Assembly (NCBI RefSeq): GCF_036346855.1
Contig: NZ_CP107841.1
Location: forward strand, 2,232,001-2,296,000
DNA: 64,000 nt
From: Streptomyces europaeiscabiei
GTDB lineage: Bacteria > Actinomycetota > Actinomycetes > Streptomycetales > Streptomycetaceae
Reading direction: 5' to 3'
Each line of letters starts with the position of its first letter. Position 1 is the first letter of the stretch. The notes below the pieces were generated by a model. The model was not told the origin of the DNA. It worked only from the letters and a program-made list of their open reading frames with translations, and did no database searches. Of this stretch, positions 44,701-52,851 are shown piece by piece. The translations under genes and the position numbers were made by a program.

Positions 44701-45440
44701 GCCTTCACAGAAGCCGTGTGCTGGGCGCCATCGAAACGGTCTTCAGCCCCGACGGAACACGACTCGCCATCGCCGACGGGAAGGGGTCGGTGCGGATCTG
44801 GCACCTTTCAACCGGCGCACTGCACACCGTCCGCCCCGGCCACGGCCGATCCGTCAGAACGTTGGCGTTCACCCCGGACGGCCGCACACTTGCCGTCGTG
44901 ACCATCGAGGCCGATGGCGAACAGGTCACACTGTTCGACGCCGCAACCGGCCGCACACAGCGCACCATCAACCCGAGCAACCGGGGCCCGCTGTCCCTCG
45001 CGTTCAGCCCGGACGGGCGCACTCTGGCCACCGCACGCCGCAGCAACGGAGTCGTGAAGACATGGGATGCGCGCACCGGTCAGTTCCACGACAGCTTCAG
45101 TGTCAGCGGTGAGGTGGCGTCGCTGGCTTTCAGCCCTGATGGACGCACCCTGGTCGCCAGCAGCGCAAGAGGAGTCCAGTTGTGGGACCTCGCCACCAGC
45201 CGGATCAGAATCACCCTGCCGACCCGCTCGCTCGCACCAGTGGCGTTCAGCCCGGACGGACGGACCCTGGCCATCGGCACAGGCAGCTCCGTCGCTCTGT
45301 GGAAGGTCAACCTGCCCGACCCGGCCCGCGCGATCCGCAACATCTGCGGGGCCGTCGGCACAACTCTCACCCCTCTGGAACGGTCCCGATATCTGCACGA
45401 CCAGTCCACCGAGACCGGCTGTCAGCCGACCGCGCGATAG
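41727..45440 (+). CDS. HTH-STAND NTPase with transmembrane helix and 14 WD40-like repeats
   Basis: This is a 1,237-residue multidomain protein starting at GTG 41727. Residues about 15-85 form an XRE-like HTH (ITYRSLAQRAGYSVTTLSQA). Residues about 100-480 are an nSTAND1-type NTPase with Walker A FGPSGSGKSSLL (141-152) and Walker B FVIVDQFEEVF (205-215), then a winged-helix part (VEMAHEALITAWPRLRGWIEED). A transmembrane helix spans about 511-537. From about residue 604 I count fourteen repeats of the form x-FSPDGRTLA ... V-x-WD, enough for two seven-bladed propellers. Such proteins act as regulated switches in signalling or defence; the trigger is unknown. Confidence 0.88.
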   Translation: MAGRREVPVDPAAGPVQRFAFELRKLRAEADGITYRSLAQRAGYSVTTLSQAAAGEQLPTLPVTLAYVEACGGDLAEWEAWWKEALEESVGDGSRDDDGSLTPYRGLARFETGDSALFFGREQLTGDLVDLLRSRRFAALFGPSGSGKSSLLRAGLIPVLRRTQEPDLRPAAIRILTPGERPARSHASLLTPAIPRDGSIGADTFVIVDQFEEVFTLCHDAAERAHFIDLLLTARQPESRLRVLLAVRGDFYGRCAEHRDLADALRDANLLAGAMSQAELRAAVVKPATAAGLTVERALTARLVEEVAEAPGGLPLLSHALLETWRRRRGKTLTMEGYEAAGRLDGAIAKTAEMVYGRFTEGQAAAARRVLLRLVAPGDGTPDTRRPVERAELPGTGRADTAQVMEALAGARLLTLDGDTVEMAHEALITAWPRLRGWIEEDRERLRVHRNLTEAAHAWQELGREQGALSRGSRLAAAQEHFGGASREDLTDLEHAFLHASRDHERKGRRRYRLVLTAVTAALCLALVAAGLAVGQWQSAATAQRLAQSRQLAAQSSALLASEPDLASLLAVHAYRTSPTREAAAALYAAAALPLRKRLTGDTEPVTSIALSTDGHTLAAQSGDGKVRIWDLPGGRLRHTVTFTGYESGEAAAFSPDGRTLAVTTVRGADVVVALLDPVVGRKLRSFTIPDGSVRGMVFSPDGRAVAVSSASAVRVWDVATGRKQRSFTSLSDPRAVAFSPDGRTVAAVNDGRVWVWEVATGRTRSAHDSRSKGGVVVFSSDGRTYAVGRTDGSVQLRETATGIVRRTFADGPAGLNEVAFAPDGQTLAIPGRGDTVRLWDTASGTARATVTAGHHRRGAMKVALSADGRTLVTSNNSDPTIRVHRPTADHPQTTLRGHAGTYPTDTAFSADGRTVATVHQGPPGRGSVRLWDARTGDREAALALDSDPALRGKQLPVWRLGAVRFSPTGRALAARAVKNGVVEVRDVVTGRLHRSRVLGAIETVFSPDGTRLAIADGKGSVRIWHLSTGALHTVRPGHGRSVRTLAFTPDGRTLAVVTIEADGEQVTLFDAATGRTQRTINPSNRGPLSLAFSPDGRTLATARRSNGVVKTWDARTGQFHDSFSVSGEVASLAFSPDGRTLVASSARGVQLWDLATSRIRITLPTRSLAPVAFSPDGRTLAIGTGSSVALWKVNLPDPARAIRNICGAVGTTLTPLERSRYLHDQSTETGCQPTAR

Positions 45441-45687
45441 GACCTCAGTGCATCACCGCGCGCCCGGCTCTGGCCGCGCCCGCGCTCCTGCCTTCGGCCC
45501 GCTCGGCGCCGCCGACGCCTACGCGCGCCCACAGGTGGACAGGGCAGCCGAGGGCCATGGGCTGATCACCGTGCAGAGCAGCCACGCTGCGAACAAGCCT
45601 CCGGCGGGGGCGCTCAGGCTCCGAGATGGCAGGGGCCCGGTACGCGAGTGGCGGCCGTGGTGGCTGGCGCGGGGGTCGCCTCGTAAC

Positions 45688-45844
45688 CAGCTCCCATTCC
45701 GTCTGCCGTCGACCCAGGCAGAGCCGAGCAGTCGCGGCCCAGGGCGTCAATGTCGTTCGTACAGTGGCGCGTTCCACCTTGAGGCCCTGAACCACGCCGC
45801 CCGCGCCACGGTGTGGGGGTCGACGGCAGACGGGATGGGAGCTG
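45688..45844. repeat. MITE-like element with 28-bp terminal inverted repeats
   Basis: The arm at 45688-45715, beginning CAGCTCCCATTCCGTCTGCC, is complementary to 45817-45844 at 27 of 28 positions. The arms enclose a 101-bp non-coding core. The 157-bp unit lies in the otherwise empty 498-bp gap 45441-45938. No clear target-site duplication is visible at its ends. Confidence 0.7.
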
Positions 45845-45938
45845 GGGAGGGTGGTGGGTTGAGAAAAGGTGGAGTGCTTCAGGTTGTGCCCATGACAGAC
45901 TCAGCGGCCTGTCAGCCACACTGAGGAGGTCTCCTGTC

Positions 45939-46691
45939 ATGCGCCACTTGGCCACCGTCGCGGCCGGTATCGCGGCCGTCGTCCTGATCACCGGGTGTGG
46001 CGCCGGGGAGGCCGAGAAAGCATCCGCACCGACGTCGAAGAGCGGAGCATCGGCCACGCCGGGGTCCGATAGTTCGTTCGAAGTCGAGGCGGCGCTCAAG
46101 AACGCCGATCCAGCGCCCTACTCGGCTGAGATCAGGACGGAGACCTATACGGGCTCCACCCTGACGGTCGTCATGACCGGTCGGATGAACTTCAACGGAT
46201 CAGGCCCTACGGGCAAACTGACCTTGACGACCTCCGACAGCGTCCCGGAGGATCAAGCGTTCAACGCGGAGACGATCCTGCTGGAGGACGCCACCTACAC
46301 CCGGACACTTGATGACGACGGAGCAGCTGGGGAGTGGCAGCGTACGGGACTGGACCCCTCAAGCGCGGGCATAGCTGACTACGGTGCTTACGCACAGCTG
46401 CTCTTGGACCTCGGGCCGAAGGCCCGAAAGGGTCAAGAGGAGACAGACGGAGTCCCGGCGTACCGGCTGTCGGGGAGCCTCACCCAGGAGCAGCTCCGGA
46501 CGGTGGACCGTCGGCTGTACGACAGGATGCGTGCCACGGGTACCAAGGAGTTCGCCTGCGACGTGTGGGTCAACGAATCCGGCCGAGTCGTGCGCTTTGA
46601 GCAGTGGCTGGAGATGTCCGGCAAATCGGCGCGCAACGTCGTGACGTTCAAGAACTTCAAGGACCCGGTGCCTGTGAGCGCACCCGAGTAG
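45939..46691 (+). CDS. secreted lipoprotein (LolA/LppX-like architecture)
   Basis: This 250-residue protein starts at the ATG at 45939, after GAGGAGGT. It has a short signal peptide with lipobox LITGC (Cys20), a Ser/Thr-rich tether, then a beta-rich domain. The domain has repeated strands YSAEIRTETYTGSTLTVVMT, GRMNFNGSGPTGKLTLTTSD, ETILLEDATYTRTLDDDG, ACDVWVNESGRVVRFEQWLE and a late helix. The pattern resembles LppX/LolA-type lipoproteins of actinobacteria, but the family is not certain. It should be anchored on the outer face of the membrane. Confidence 0.75.
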   Translation: MRHLATVAAGIAAVVLITGCGAGEAEKASAPTSKSGASATPGSDSSFEVEAALKNADPAPYSAEIRTETYTGSTLTVVMTGRMNFNGSGPTGKLTLTTSDSVPEDQAFNAETILLEDATYTRTLDDDGAAGEWQRTGLDPSSAGIADYGAYAQLLLDLGPKARKGQEETDGVPAYRLSGSLTQEQLRTVDRRLYDRMRATGTKEFACDVWVNESGRVVRFEQWLEMSGKSARNVVTFKNFKDPVPVSAPE

Positions 46692-47108
46692 CTCCGTCCC
46701 GGCCGTCGCGCTTGGTCAAGACGGCATACGTCGGCTGACATCAGCGGCTGACACCGACAAGGGCGAAGAGCGGCGGTCGGCGCCGGCCCACAGGGGGCGA
46801 TTGACCAAAGCGCTTAGCCGACAACCCGGCGGACGGCAACGCGCCGTCGTCGCCGTCCCCCTCCGGCGGATCGCCCACGGCGAGGACGAACACGCCGACG
46901 CGACGGCCGAGAGCACCGGCGCGAAGCGATGAGAGCAGCAACCCTGTTGGCGTGCGATGCGCACCTGCGTCGCACGCCAACAGCGTTGCCGAGCTCTCCG
47001 CGCCGCTGATCTGCGTGCGCCGCATCCTGCGCGACGTGCTGCCTTGGCCGCCCTTTCCGGGCACGTCGGCGCCGCGCTGCGCCCCGGCATGGCGGGACCG
47101 GCCGGGGG
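46692..47108. other. intergenic region with a 20-bp inverted repeat
   Basis: No gene is recognised. The arms GCAACCCTGTTGGCGTGCGA (46938-46957) and 46970-46989 are complementary at 19 of 20 positions across a 12-nt loop. Between two convergent genes this is most simply a bidirectional terminator, although it is unusually long. The surrounding bases have GC-rich codon-like periodicity in places and may be decayed coding DNA. Confidence 0.5.
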
Positions 47109-47807
47109 TCAGCTGGTCGCGTCCGATTCGGGCGTGGTGAGGTCGGCGGGACTGGCACGGAGCATGGCCTTGTGGAGGTCGTCGTGCGGGGGCGAGGGGG
47201 GCAGGGGGCCGCGGACCGGGGCCTCCAAGGACTGGATGAACAGCGCGACGACGCGGCGCCAGGCGTCGGGGGCAGCGCCACCGGTGGCGTTGACGACACC
47301 GGCGTTGGCCATGTGAAGCAGCACGATGTCCGAGGAGTCGAAGTCCTCGCGCAGCCGACCCGCGGCCTTGGCCCGGTCGATGAGCCGCAACATGCCCTCC
47401 AGTGCCTCGTTGCGGCGCCCCTCCATGGCCTTGGCGGTGGGGAAGGACGTGGTCAGCACGTCGGCGAAGCCGTAGTCTGCGGCCTGCATCGCGCAGGCGG
47501 TCTCGATGTAGCCGACGAAACCGTGCCAGGGGTCGGGGTCGTCGAGGGCGGTGGCGACCACGTCGGCGTAGGCGTCCATGCGGTCGGCGAAGACGGCGGC
47601 GACGAGCTCTTCCTTGGTGGGGAAGCGGCGGAACATGGTGGCGATGCCGACACCTGCCTCGCGGGCCACGGACGCCATGGAGGCGTTCAGTCCGTCGCGG
47701 GCGAAGAGCCTGCGCGCGGCAGCGACGATCCGCTCCCGGTTGCGTTCGGCGTCGCTGCGCAGCGGCTGGGCGGCGGGGTCGTCCGAGTGCGGGGAACCAG
47801 GAGCCAT
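47109..47807 (-). CDS. TetR/AcrR-family transcriptional regulator
   Basis: This 232-residue regulator has the N-terminal HTH RERIVAAARRLFARDGLNAS, MASVAREAGVGIATMFRRFP, TKEELVAAVFADRMDAY. The effector helices (YIETACAMQAADYGFADVLT and MLRLIDRAKAAGRLREDFDS) follow. It is divergent from the ABC-2/DUF3533-like membrane protein and very probably represses it, in the usual TetR-transporter arrangement. Confidence 0.92.
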   Translation of the reverse strand: MAPGSPHSDDPAAQPLRSDAERNRERIVAAARRLFARDGLNASMASVAREAGVGIATMFRRFPTKEELVAAVFADRMDAYADVVATALDDPDPWHGFVGYIETACAMQAADYGFADVLTTSFPTAKAMEGRRNEALEGMLRLIDRAKAAGRLREDFDSSDIVLLHMANAGVVNATGGAAPDAWRRVVALFIQSLEAPVRGPLPPSPPHDDLHKAMLRASPADLTTPESDATS

Positions 47808-47896
47808 GCCCGCCAGTCTAGCAATCGGATTGACCTATCCATTTTAAGTCGACAGATGCGCGAACCCCGGCACCCCCACCTCCCGTGCCCGTTCGA

Positions 47897-47962
47897 CCAC
47901 TCGCCCCGATCGGCCACTCGACCCGATCGCTCACCCACCCGATCGACCACTCGACCCGATCA
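47897..47962. repeat. three 15-bp direct repeats in the TetR/membrane protein promoter region
   Basis: CCACTCGACCCGATC occurs at 47914-47928 and 47948-47962, with a one-mismatch copy at 47897-47911. Each copy is next to CGATCG-type palindromes. They lie in the 300-bp divergent gap 47808-48107, 146-211 bp before the membrane protein start. A second possible dyad, GGAT-TGACCT-ATCC (47827-47840), lies 20 bp before the tetR start. Confidence 0.55.
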
Positions 47963-48107
47963 GCCACCAGGCCGATCAGTCCTTCGACTCGAACATCAAT
48001 TCAAGACCTTCCCGCCTCCCCCGCAGACCACTTCTCGAACTTGTGCGCGAGGACCATTCGGCCCCATCCCACCTGCACAAACGCCGCCCGCCCCGGACCG
48101 TGGGGAC

Positions 48108-49181
48108 ATGACACAGACGGCCGATCCCACCCCCAGATCCTTCGTCGACGAGCTCAAGGACGGGGTCACCCCGCGGGCCACCCTGCTCGTCATCGGGGTG
48201 CTCGCCCTGCAACTGCTCTTCATCGCCTCGTACGTGGGGGCGCTGCACAGTCCGAAGCTCAGGGACGTGCCCTTCGGTGTGGTCGCGCCGCGGGCCGCGG
48301 CGGCCGAGCAGGCGGTGACCAGGCTGGAGCGGCTGCCGGGCGAGCCGCTGGATCCACGCACGGTGGCCGACCGGGCGGCGGCGCGCGAGCGGATCATGGA
48401 CCGGGAGATCGACGGCGCCCTGCTGATCGACCCGGCGGGCACCACCGACACCCTGCTGGTCACCTCCGGTGGCGGCCGCACCCTCGCGAACGCACTGGTC
48501 GTACTGATCACCACGTTGGAGAAATCCGAGGGCCGCACGCTGCGAACGGTGGACGTGGCCCCGGCCGACATCGGGGACGCCAACGGGCTCACGTCCTTCT
48601 ATCTGGTCGTGGGCTGGTGCGTGGGCGGCTATCTGTGCGCGTCGGCGCTGGCGATGAGCGCGGGGGCACGGCCCACCAACATCCGGCGCGGGGTGATCCG
48701 GCTGGCCGCCCTGGCACTGTTCGCGATCGTCGGCGGGCTCGGCGGCGCGGTCATCGCCGGGCCGGTCCTGGGTGCCCTGCCCGGGAGTGTGGCGGCGCTG
48801 TGGGGGCTGGGGGCGCTGGTCGTCTTCGCGGTGGGCGCGGCCACGCTGGCGCTGCAGTGCGTCTTCGGTATCGCCGGCATCGGGGTGGCCGTCCTGCTGG
48901 TGGTGATCGCGGGCAACCCGAGCGCGGGCGGCGCGCTGCCGCCACCGCTGCTGCCTCCGTTCTGGGCGGCGATCGGCCCGGCACTGCCACCGGGCGCGGG
49001 CGTGTGGGTGGCCCGCTCGATCGCGTACTTCGAGGGCAACGACGTCACCGGCCCGCTGTTGGTGCTCTCCGCCTGGGCAGTGGCGGGGGCCGCCATCACC
49101 GTGGTGATGGCGGCCCTGAAGAAGAAGCCGGAGCGCCGACCTTCGGAGCCTGAGCCTGAGCCTGAGTCTTCCGGGGCGTGA
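48108..49181 (+). CDS. ABC-2/DUF3533-like integral membrane protein
   Basis: This 357-residue protein has one N-terminal transmembrane helix (LLVIGVLALQLLFIASYVGA) and a large outer domain of about 150 residues. That domain includes RDVPFGVVAPRAAAAEQAV, ERIMDREIDGALLIDPAGTT and TLLVTSGGGRTLANAL. About five further helices follow, then a charged Lys/Glu/Pro tail. This layout is typical of YhgE/Pip-like and ABC-2-type permease relatives paired with TetR regulators. The cargo is unknown and there is no ATPase gene next to it. Confidence 0.8.
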   Translation: MTQTADPTPRSFVDELKDGVTPRATLLVIGVLALQLLFIASYVGALHSPKLRDVPFGVVAPRAAAAEQAVTRLERLPGEPLDPRTVADRAAARERIMDREIDGALLIDPAGTTDTLLVTSGGGRTLANALVVLITTLEKSEGRTLRTVDVAPADIGDANGLTSFYLVVGWCVGGYLCASALAMSAGARPTNIRRGVIRLAALALFAIVGGLGGAVIAGPVLGALPGSVAALWGLGALVVFAVGAATLALQCVFGIAGIGVAVLLVVIAGNPSAGGALPPPLLPPFWAAIGPALPPGAGVWVARSIAYFEGNDVTGPLLVLSAWAVAGAAITVVMAALKKKPERRPSEPEPEPESSGA

Positions 49182-49238
49182 ACCTCGGCTTCCGACTCCC
49201 AGGCCTTCCAGGACTTCGAACCTCAGCCGATCTACCGA

Positions 49239-50318
49239 TCAGCCGATCTGCGTACCGGTCGCCGACAGCGCCTCGGTGACGGGCTGGAAGAAGGTCTCGC
49301 CGCCCGAGGTGCAGTCGCCGCTGCCGCCGGAGGTGAGGCCGATGGCCTTGTCGCCGGAGAAGAGCGAGCCGCCGCTGTCGCCGGGCTCGGCGCAGACGTC
49401 GGTCTGGACGAGGCCGTTGACGATGTCGCCGTTGCCGTAGTTCACGGTGGCGTCGAGGCCGGTGACCGTGCCGCTGTGGACCTGGGTGGTCGAGCCGCTG
49501 CGGGTGACCTTCATACCGACGGTCGCCTCGGCGGCCCCGGAGATCGCCTGGGTAGAACCGTCGTAGAGGTTGACCTCGCTGGGGTGGTCGACGTCCGCGG
49601 TGTACTTGACCAGGCCGTAGTCGTCGCCCGGGAAGCTGGAGTCCTCGTTCTCGCCGATGACCCGGCCGCCGGCCGACCACGTGGAGATGCCCTCGGTGCA
49701 GTGACCGGCCGTCAGGAAGAACGGCTCGCCGCCCTTGACCACGTTGAAGCCGAGGGAGCAGCGGCCGCTGCCGCCGGTGATGGCGTCGCCGCCCGCGACG
49801 AAGGGCTTGTACTCGCCCTTGGTGCGCTTGAGTTCGGCCTTGGCCCCGAGGCCGTCCACGACCTTCGTCAATCTCGCCAGTTCGGCCTTGGAGACGGTGC
49901 GGTCCGCGGTGACGACGACCTTGTTGGTGGTCGGGTCGGTGGCCCAGGCGGTGCCGGGGATGGTGGCGTCCGTCTTGAGGGTCGTCCGGGCGCTCTTCAG
50001 CTCGGCGAGGGAGTTCTCGACGATGCGGGCCTTGGCGCCGGCCGCCTCGACGGTCTCGGCGGCGGTCTCGTCGAGCACGTTCACGACGAGGAGCTTGCTC
50101 TTCGCGTCGTAATACGTTCCCGCGGCGTCGGCGCCGAGGTCCGTGTCGAGGCTCAGGGCGAGCTTTCCGGCCGCCGTGATGGAGAGGGCTTTCGGCTCGG
50201 GGGTCGGCGCGGTCTCGCTCGCGTTCGCAGTCTGGAAGGTCACTCCCGCGGCGACCAGTGCGGCGATGCCCGCACCTGTCACGACGGCACGGCGCCTGGG
50301 TATGCGTCGGTGCTTCAA
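49239..50318 (-). CDS. secreted chymotrypsin-like protease (S1, streptogrisin type, long pro-region)
   Basis: The TTG at 50318 is chosen as start because GGAGG lies 8 bp upstream and a normal signal sequence ([20 protein letters not shown]) follows; the longer frame has none. In the resulting 359 residues a pro-region of about 140 residues (alpha-lytic type) precedes the mature enzyme, which begins near residue 174 ([19 protein letters not shown]). The triad is His206 (TAGHC), Asp233 (DDYGLV) and Ser315 (GDSGGS). The length and pro-region fit the SGPD/SGPE group. Confidence 0.93.
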   Translation of the reverse strand: MKHRRIPRRRAVVTGAGIAALVAAGVTFQTANASETAPTPEPKALSITAAGKLALSLDTDLGADAAGTYYDAKSKLLVVNVLDETAAETVEAAGAKARIVENSLAELKSARTTLKTDATIPGTAWATDPTTNKVVVTADRTVSKAELARLTKVVDGLGAKAELKRTKGEYKPFVAGGDAITGGSGRCSLGFNVVKGGEPFFLTAGHCTEGISTWSAGGRVIGENEDSSFPGDDYGLVKYTADVDHPSEVNLYDGSTQAISGAAEATVGMKVTRSGSTTQVHSGTVTGLDATVNYGNGDIVNGLVQTDVCAEPGDSGGSLFSGDKAIGLTSGGSGDCTSGGETFFQPVTEALSATGTQIG

Positions 50319-50723
50319 CTCTCGTCCTCCTGTGGGGGGTTGGCCGAGAAGGGCGTGGGGGCCCGTCCCGGCCGGAAGTCGTGCGGGCAAGGAGGCGACA
50401 GACGACAGAAAACGCCGCGTCCATGCCAACTGTGCGGCGCCAACTATTCCTAGGCGCACAGGGGGCACACAAGGTCGACTTCAGGCCGAGCACGCAACGA
50501 GGGCGCACGCCCCCTATGTCATTACCGTCCGGTAACGCCCCACCTCGCGGTCACGAGAATTCACAGTGCAAACACAGGAAGCAACGGCCTTCTGTGCAAC
50601 GGGTGAGGTCTAGTCCTGTCCGAAAATCTCCCTATGGAGGTCCGATTTCAAACGGGTCCCGTGGGGCGGGAGTTGCTTCCGCATCGGTTTCCTCGCCCCC
50701 GCCGCCTCCGCCCGCCCCCTCCT

Positions 50724-50823
50724 CCAGGGGCACGCCCCTGAAGGCCTACGGCCCTTTCAGGGCGAGAAGCACGGGGCGCAGCCCCTGCTTCTCAGGGGCG
50801 CGGGGAACTGCGCGAGAAGCCCC
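50724..50823. repeat. stack of hairpins including the common Streptomyces intergenic repeat
   Basis: Four adjacent hairpins occur: CAGGGGC/GCCCCTG (50724-50739), CCCTGAAGG/CCTTTCAGGG (about 50735-50763), GAGAAGC/GCTTCTC (50764-50793) and one built on GCGCGGGGAACTGCGCG (about 50794-50823). The last is a sequence I know as widespread between Streptomyces genes. They follow the SPFH gene on its strand and probably terminate it. The rest of the 529-bp gap 50319-50847 holds a palindrome TTACCGTCCGGTAA (50522-50535) upstream of the protease gene. Confidence 0.65.
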
Positions 50824-50847
50824 ACCCACCCGCAGACGACTCACCGG

Positions 50848-51714
50848 CTACGGCGCACCGTGCGGCGGAGGCGCACCATTCGACGGCGGCGCACCATTCG
50901 ACGACGGCGCACCGTCCGACGGAGGGTTCGATACCCCCGGAACCGGCGGCGCCACCGGCTGGGCCCGCTCCAGGAACCGCAGCAGCTCCACCGGGAACGG
51001 CAGGACGAGCGTGGAGTTCTTCTCCGCCGCCACCGCCACCACGGTCTGCAGCAGCCGCAGTTGGAGCGCGGCGGGCTGGTCGGACATCTGCTGGGCTGCT
51101 TCCGCGAGCTTCTTGGAGGCCTGCAGCTCGGCGTCGGCGTTGATGATGCGGGCCCGGCGCTCCCGGTCGGCCTCGGCCTGACGGGCCATGGACCGCTTCA
51201 TGGTCTCGGGCAGCGACACGTCCTTGATCTCCACCCGGTCGATGGTGACGCCCCACTCCACCGCCGGGCTGTCGATCATCAGCTCCAGCCCCTGGTTGAG
51301 CTTCTCCCGGTCGGCGAGCAGATCGTCCAGCTCGCTCTTGCCGATGATGGACCTGAGCGAGGTCTGCGCCATCTGCGAGACGGCGAACCGGTAGTCCTCC
51401 ACCCGCACGATCGCGTCCGCCGCCGAAGTCACCTTGAAGTAGACGACGGCGTCCACCCGGACCGTGACGTTGTCCCGGGTGATGCCCTCCTGCGCGGGCA
51501 CCGGCATCGTCACGATCTGCATGTTGACCTTCTGGAGCCGGTCGACGAACGGCACGACCATCGTGAAGCCGGGCCCGCGCACCGCCGGCCTCAGCCGGCC
51601 GAGCCGGAAGACCACCCCCCGCTCGTACTGCTTCACGACCCGTGCCGCCGACACCACGTACACCGTGCCGACGGATGCGAGGGCCACCCCCGCCGTCACC
51701 AGCTCCTCGACCAT
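50848..51714 (-). CDS. SPFH/stomatin-like membrane protein
   Basis: This 288-residue protein starts at the ATG at 51714 (MVEELVTAG). One N-terminal membrane helix is followed by the SPFH domain with YERGVVFRLGRLRPAVRGPG, VDRLQKVNMQIVTMPVPAQE, TVRVDAVVYFKVTSAADAIV and VEWGVTIDRVEIKDVSLPET. A coiled-coil stretch (MKRSMARQAEADRERRARII) comes next. The C-terminus has four short repeats ending in NGAP or similar, encoded by a GGCGCACC-type nucleotide repeat (about 50855-50930). It forms membrane scaffolds; no NfeD partner is adjacent. Confidence 0.92.
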   Translation of the reverse strand: MVEELVTAGVALASVGTVYVVSAARVVKQYERGVVFRLGRLRPAVRGPGFTMVVPFVDRLQKVNMQIVTMPVPAQEGITRDNVTVRVDAVVYFKVTSAADAIVRVEDYRFAVSQMAQTSLRSIIGKSELDDLLADREKLNQGLELMIDSPAVEWGVTIDRVEIKDVSLPETMKRSMARQAEADRERRARIINADAELQASKKLAEAAQQMSDQPAALQLRLLQTVVAVAAEKNSTLVLPFPVELLRFLERAQPVAPPVPGVSNPPSDGAPSSNGAPPSNGAPPPHGAP

Positions 51715-51741
51715 CACGGCCCCCCAGGGTCCGAAGTGGGC

Positions 51742-51784
51742 GTATGAGAGGGAGTACTCAGTGAGTGTATGAAGGGAGTACTCA
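51742..51784 (-). promoter_or_regulatory. direct repeats upstream of the SPFH gene
   Basis: GTATGAGAGGGAGTACTCA (51742-51760) recurs at 51767-51784 with one base deleted. Each copy contains the palindrome GAGTACTC. They begin 28 bp before the SPFH start and resemble paired operator sites for a GntR- or TetR-like repressor. Confidence 0.55.
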
Positions 51785-51851
51785 CGGGCGGCGCACGCGC
51801 CTCGGCACGCGCCCGCACGCATCTCGAAGGTAACTCCGCCGCCCGAACGAG

Positions 51852-51887
51852 GGCGAGCCCCGCACATCATCTGTGCGGGGGCTCGCC
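51852..51887 (-). terminator. hairpin terminator of the sprB-like gene
   Basis: GGCGAGCCCCGCACA (51852-51866) pairs with TGTGCGGGGGCTCGCC (51872-51887) with one bulged base and a 5-nt loop. It lies 61 bp beyond the protease stop. Confidence 0.78.
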
Positions 51888-51948
51888 TGCTGCCGACTGC
51901 AGCTGGGTGGGGCCGGTGCCGGGGGAAGTGCGCCGGTTCCCGTTCGGC

Positions 51949-52851
51949 CTAGTAGACGCTGACGCCGTACGCGCTGAGGGCCTCGGTGACCGGCTGGAAG
52001 AAGGTCGTGCCGCCGGAGGTGCAGTTGCCGCTGCCACCGGAGGTCAGACCGTACGCCACGCCGTTGCTGCCGTAGAGCGGGCCGCCGGAGTCGCCGGGCT
52101 CGGCACAGACCGTGGTCTGGATCATGCCGTAGACGATGTCGCCGCCACCGTAGTTCACGGTCGCGTTGAGGGCGGTCACACGTCCGGTACGGGTACCGGT
52201 GGTGGATCCGGTGCGGATGACGTTGGTGCCCACGCTCGGGGTGGCGGCGCTGGTGATGTCCACGCTGCCCGCGGTGCCGTCCTTGGCGATGGACGTGTTG
52301 CTGTAGCGCACGATGCCGTAGTCGTTGGTCGGGAAGCTCGACCCGGTGGTCGGGCCGAGGACCGTGGTGCGGCCGGAGTTGGAGTACCAGGTGCCCGCAC
52401 CGTCGGTGCAGTGACCGGCGGTCACGAAGTAGTACGTGCTCCCGCTGCGGACGTTGAAGCCGAGGGAGCAGCGCCAGCTACTCGCATAGATGGCGTCGCC
52501 ACCCTTGATCAACTTGTTGAACTTGCCCGGGGTCCGCTTGATCGTCAGGGCGCCGGCGTTCTCGCCTGCCGCCTCCTTGATCTGCGCGAGTTCGCCCTGG
52601 GAGACGGTGCTGTCGATGGTGACGACGAGCTTGTCCGTCGCCGGGTCGATCGCCCAGGCGGTGCCCGGGATGTCGGCCTTGAGCACCGATGAGCTGGCAC
52701 TCTTCAGCTCGGATGCGCTGAACGTCTGGGTGCCTGCCGCATTGGCGGTGGGGACCGTGACGGCGGCTGCGGCCACGAGTCCGGTGGTCACTGCGACCAG
52801 CCGGGTCCGTCTCGCTATGCCGCTGCGGGGGGTGGTGCGCTTGATCCTCAC
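51949..52851 (-). CDS. sprB: streptogrisin B-like secreted serine protease
   Basis: This 300-residue pre-pro-protease starts at GTG 52851, after GGAGGGAAC. A signal peptide ends near ANA (residue 38), and a short pro-region runs to about residue 114. The mature enzyme (about 186 residues) starts near [20 protein letters not shown], as in SGPB. The triad is His147 (TAGHC), Asp177 (TNDYGIVRY) and Ser255 (GDSGGPL). The C-terminus [18 protein letters not shown] matches streptogrisin B as I remember it. It is secreted and has chymotrypsin-like specificity. Confidence 0.93.
   Translation of the reverse strand: MRIKRTTPRSGIARRTRLVAVTTGLVAAAAVTVPTANAAGTQTFSASELKSASSSVLKADIPGTAWAIDPATDKLVVTIDSTVSQGELAQIKEAAGENAGALTIKRTPGKFNKLIKGGDAIYASSWRCSLGFNVRSGSTYYFVTAGHCTDGAGTWYSNSGRTTVLGPTTGSSFPTNDYGIVRYSNTSIAKDGTAGSVDITSAATPSVGTNVIRTGSTTGTRTGRVTALNATVNYGGGDIVYGMIQTTVCAEPGDSGGPLYGSNGVAYGLTSGGSGNCTSGGTTFFQPVTEALSAYGVSVY

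Noticed and set aside
46741..47064. 107-residue minus-strand ORF between the lipoprotein and TetR genes
   Set aside because: It runs through the long inverted repeat, has no ribosome-binding site and no recognisable domain.
47893..47970. Possible CRISPR array because of three similar repeats
   Set aside because: Repeats are 15 bp with irregular spacers of 2 and 19 bp and there are no cas genes; operator-like repeats are a better reading.
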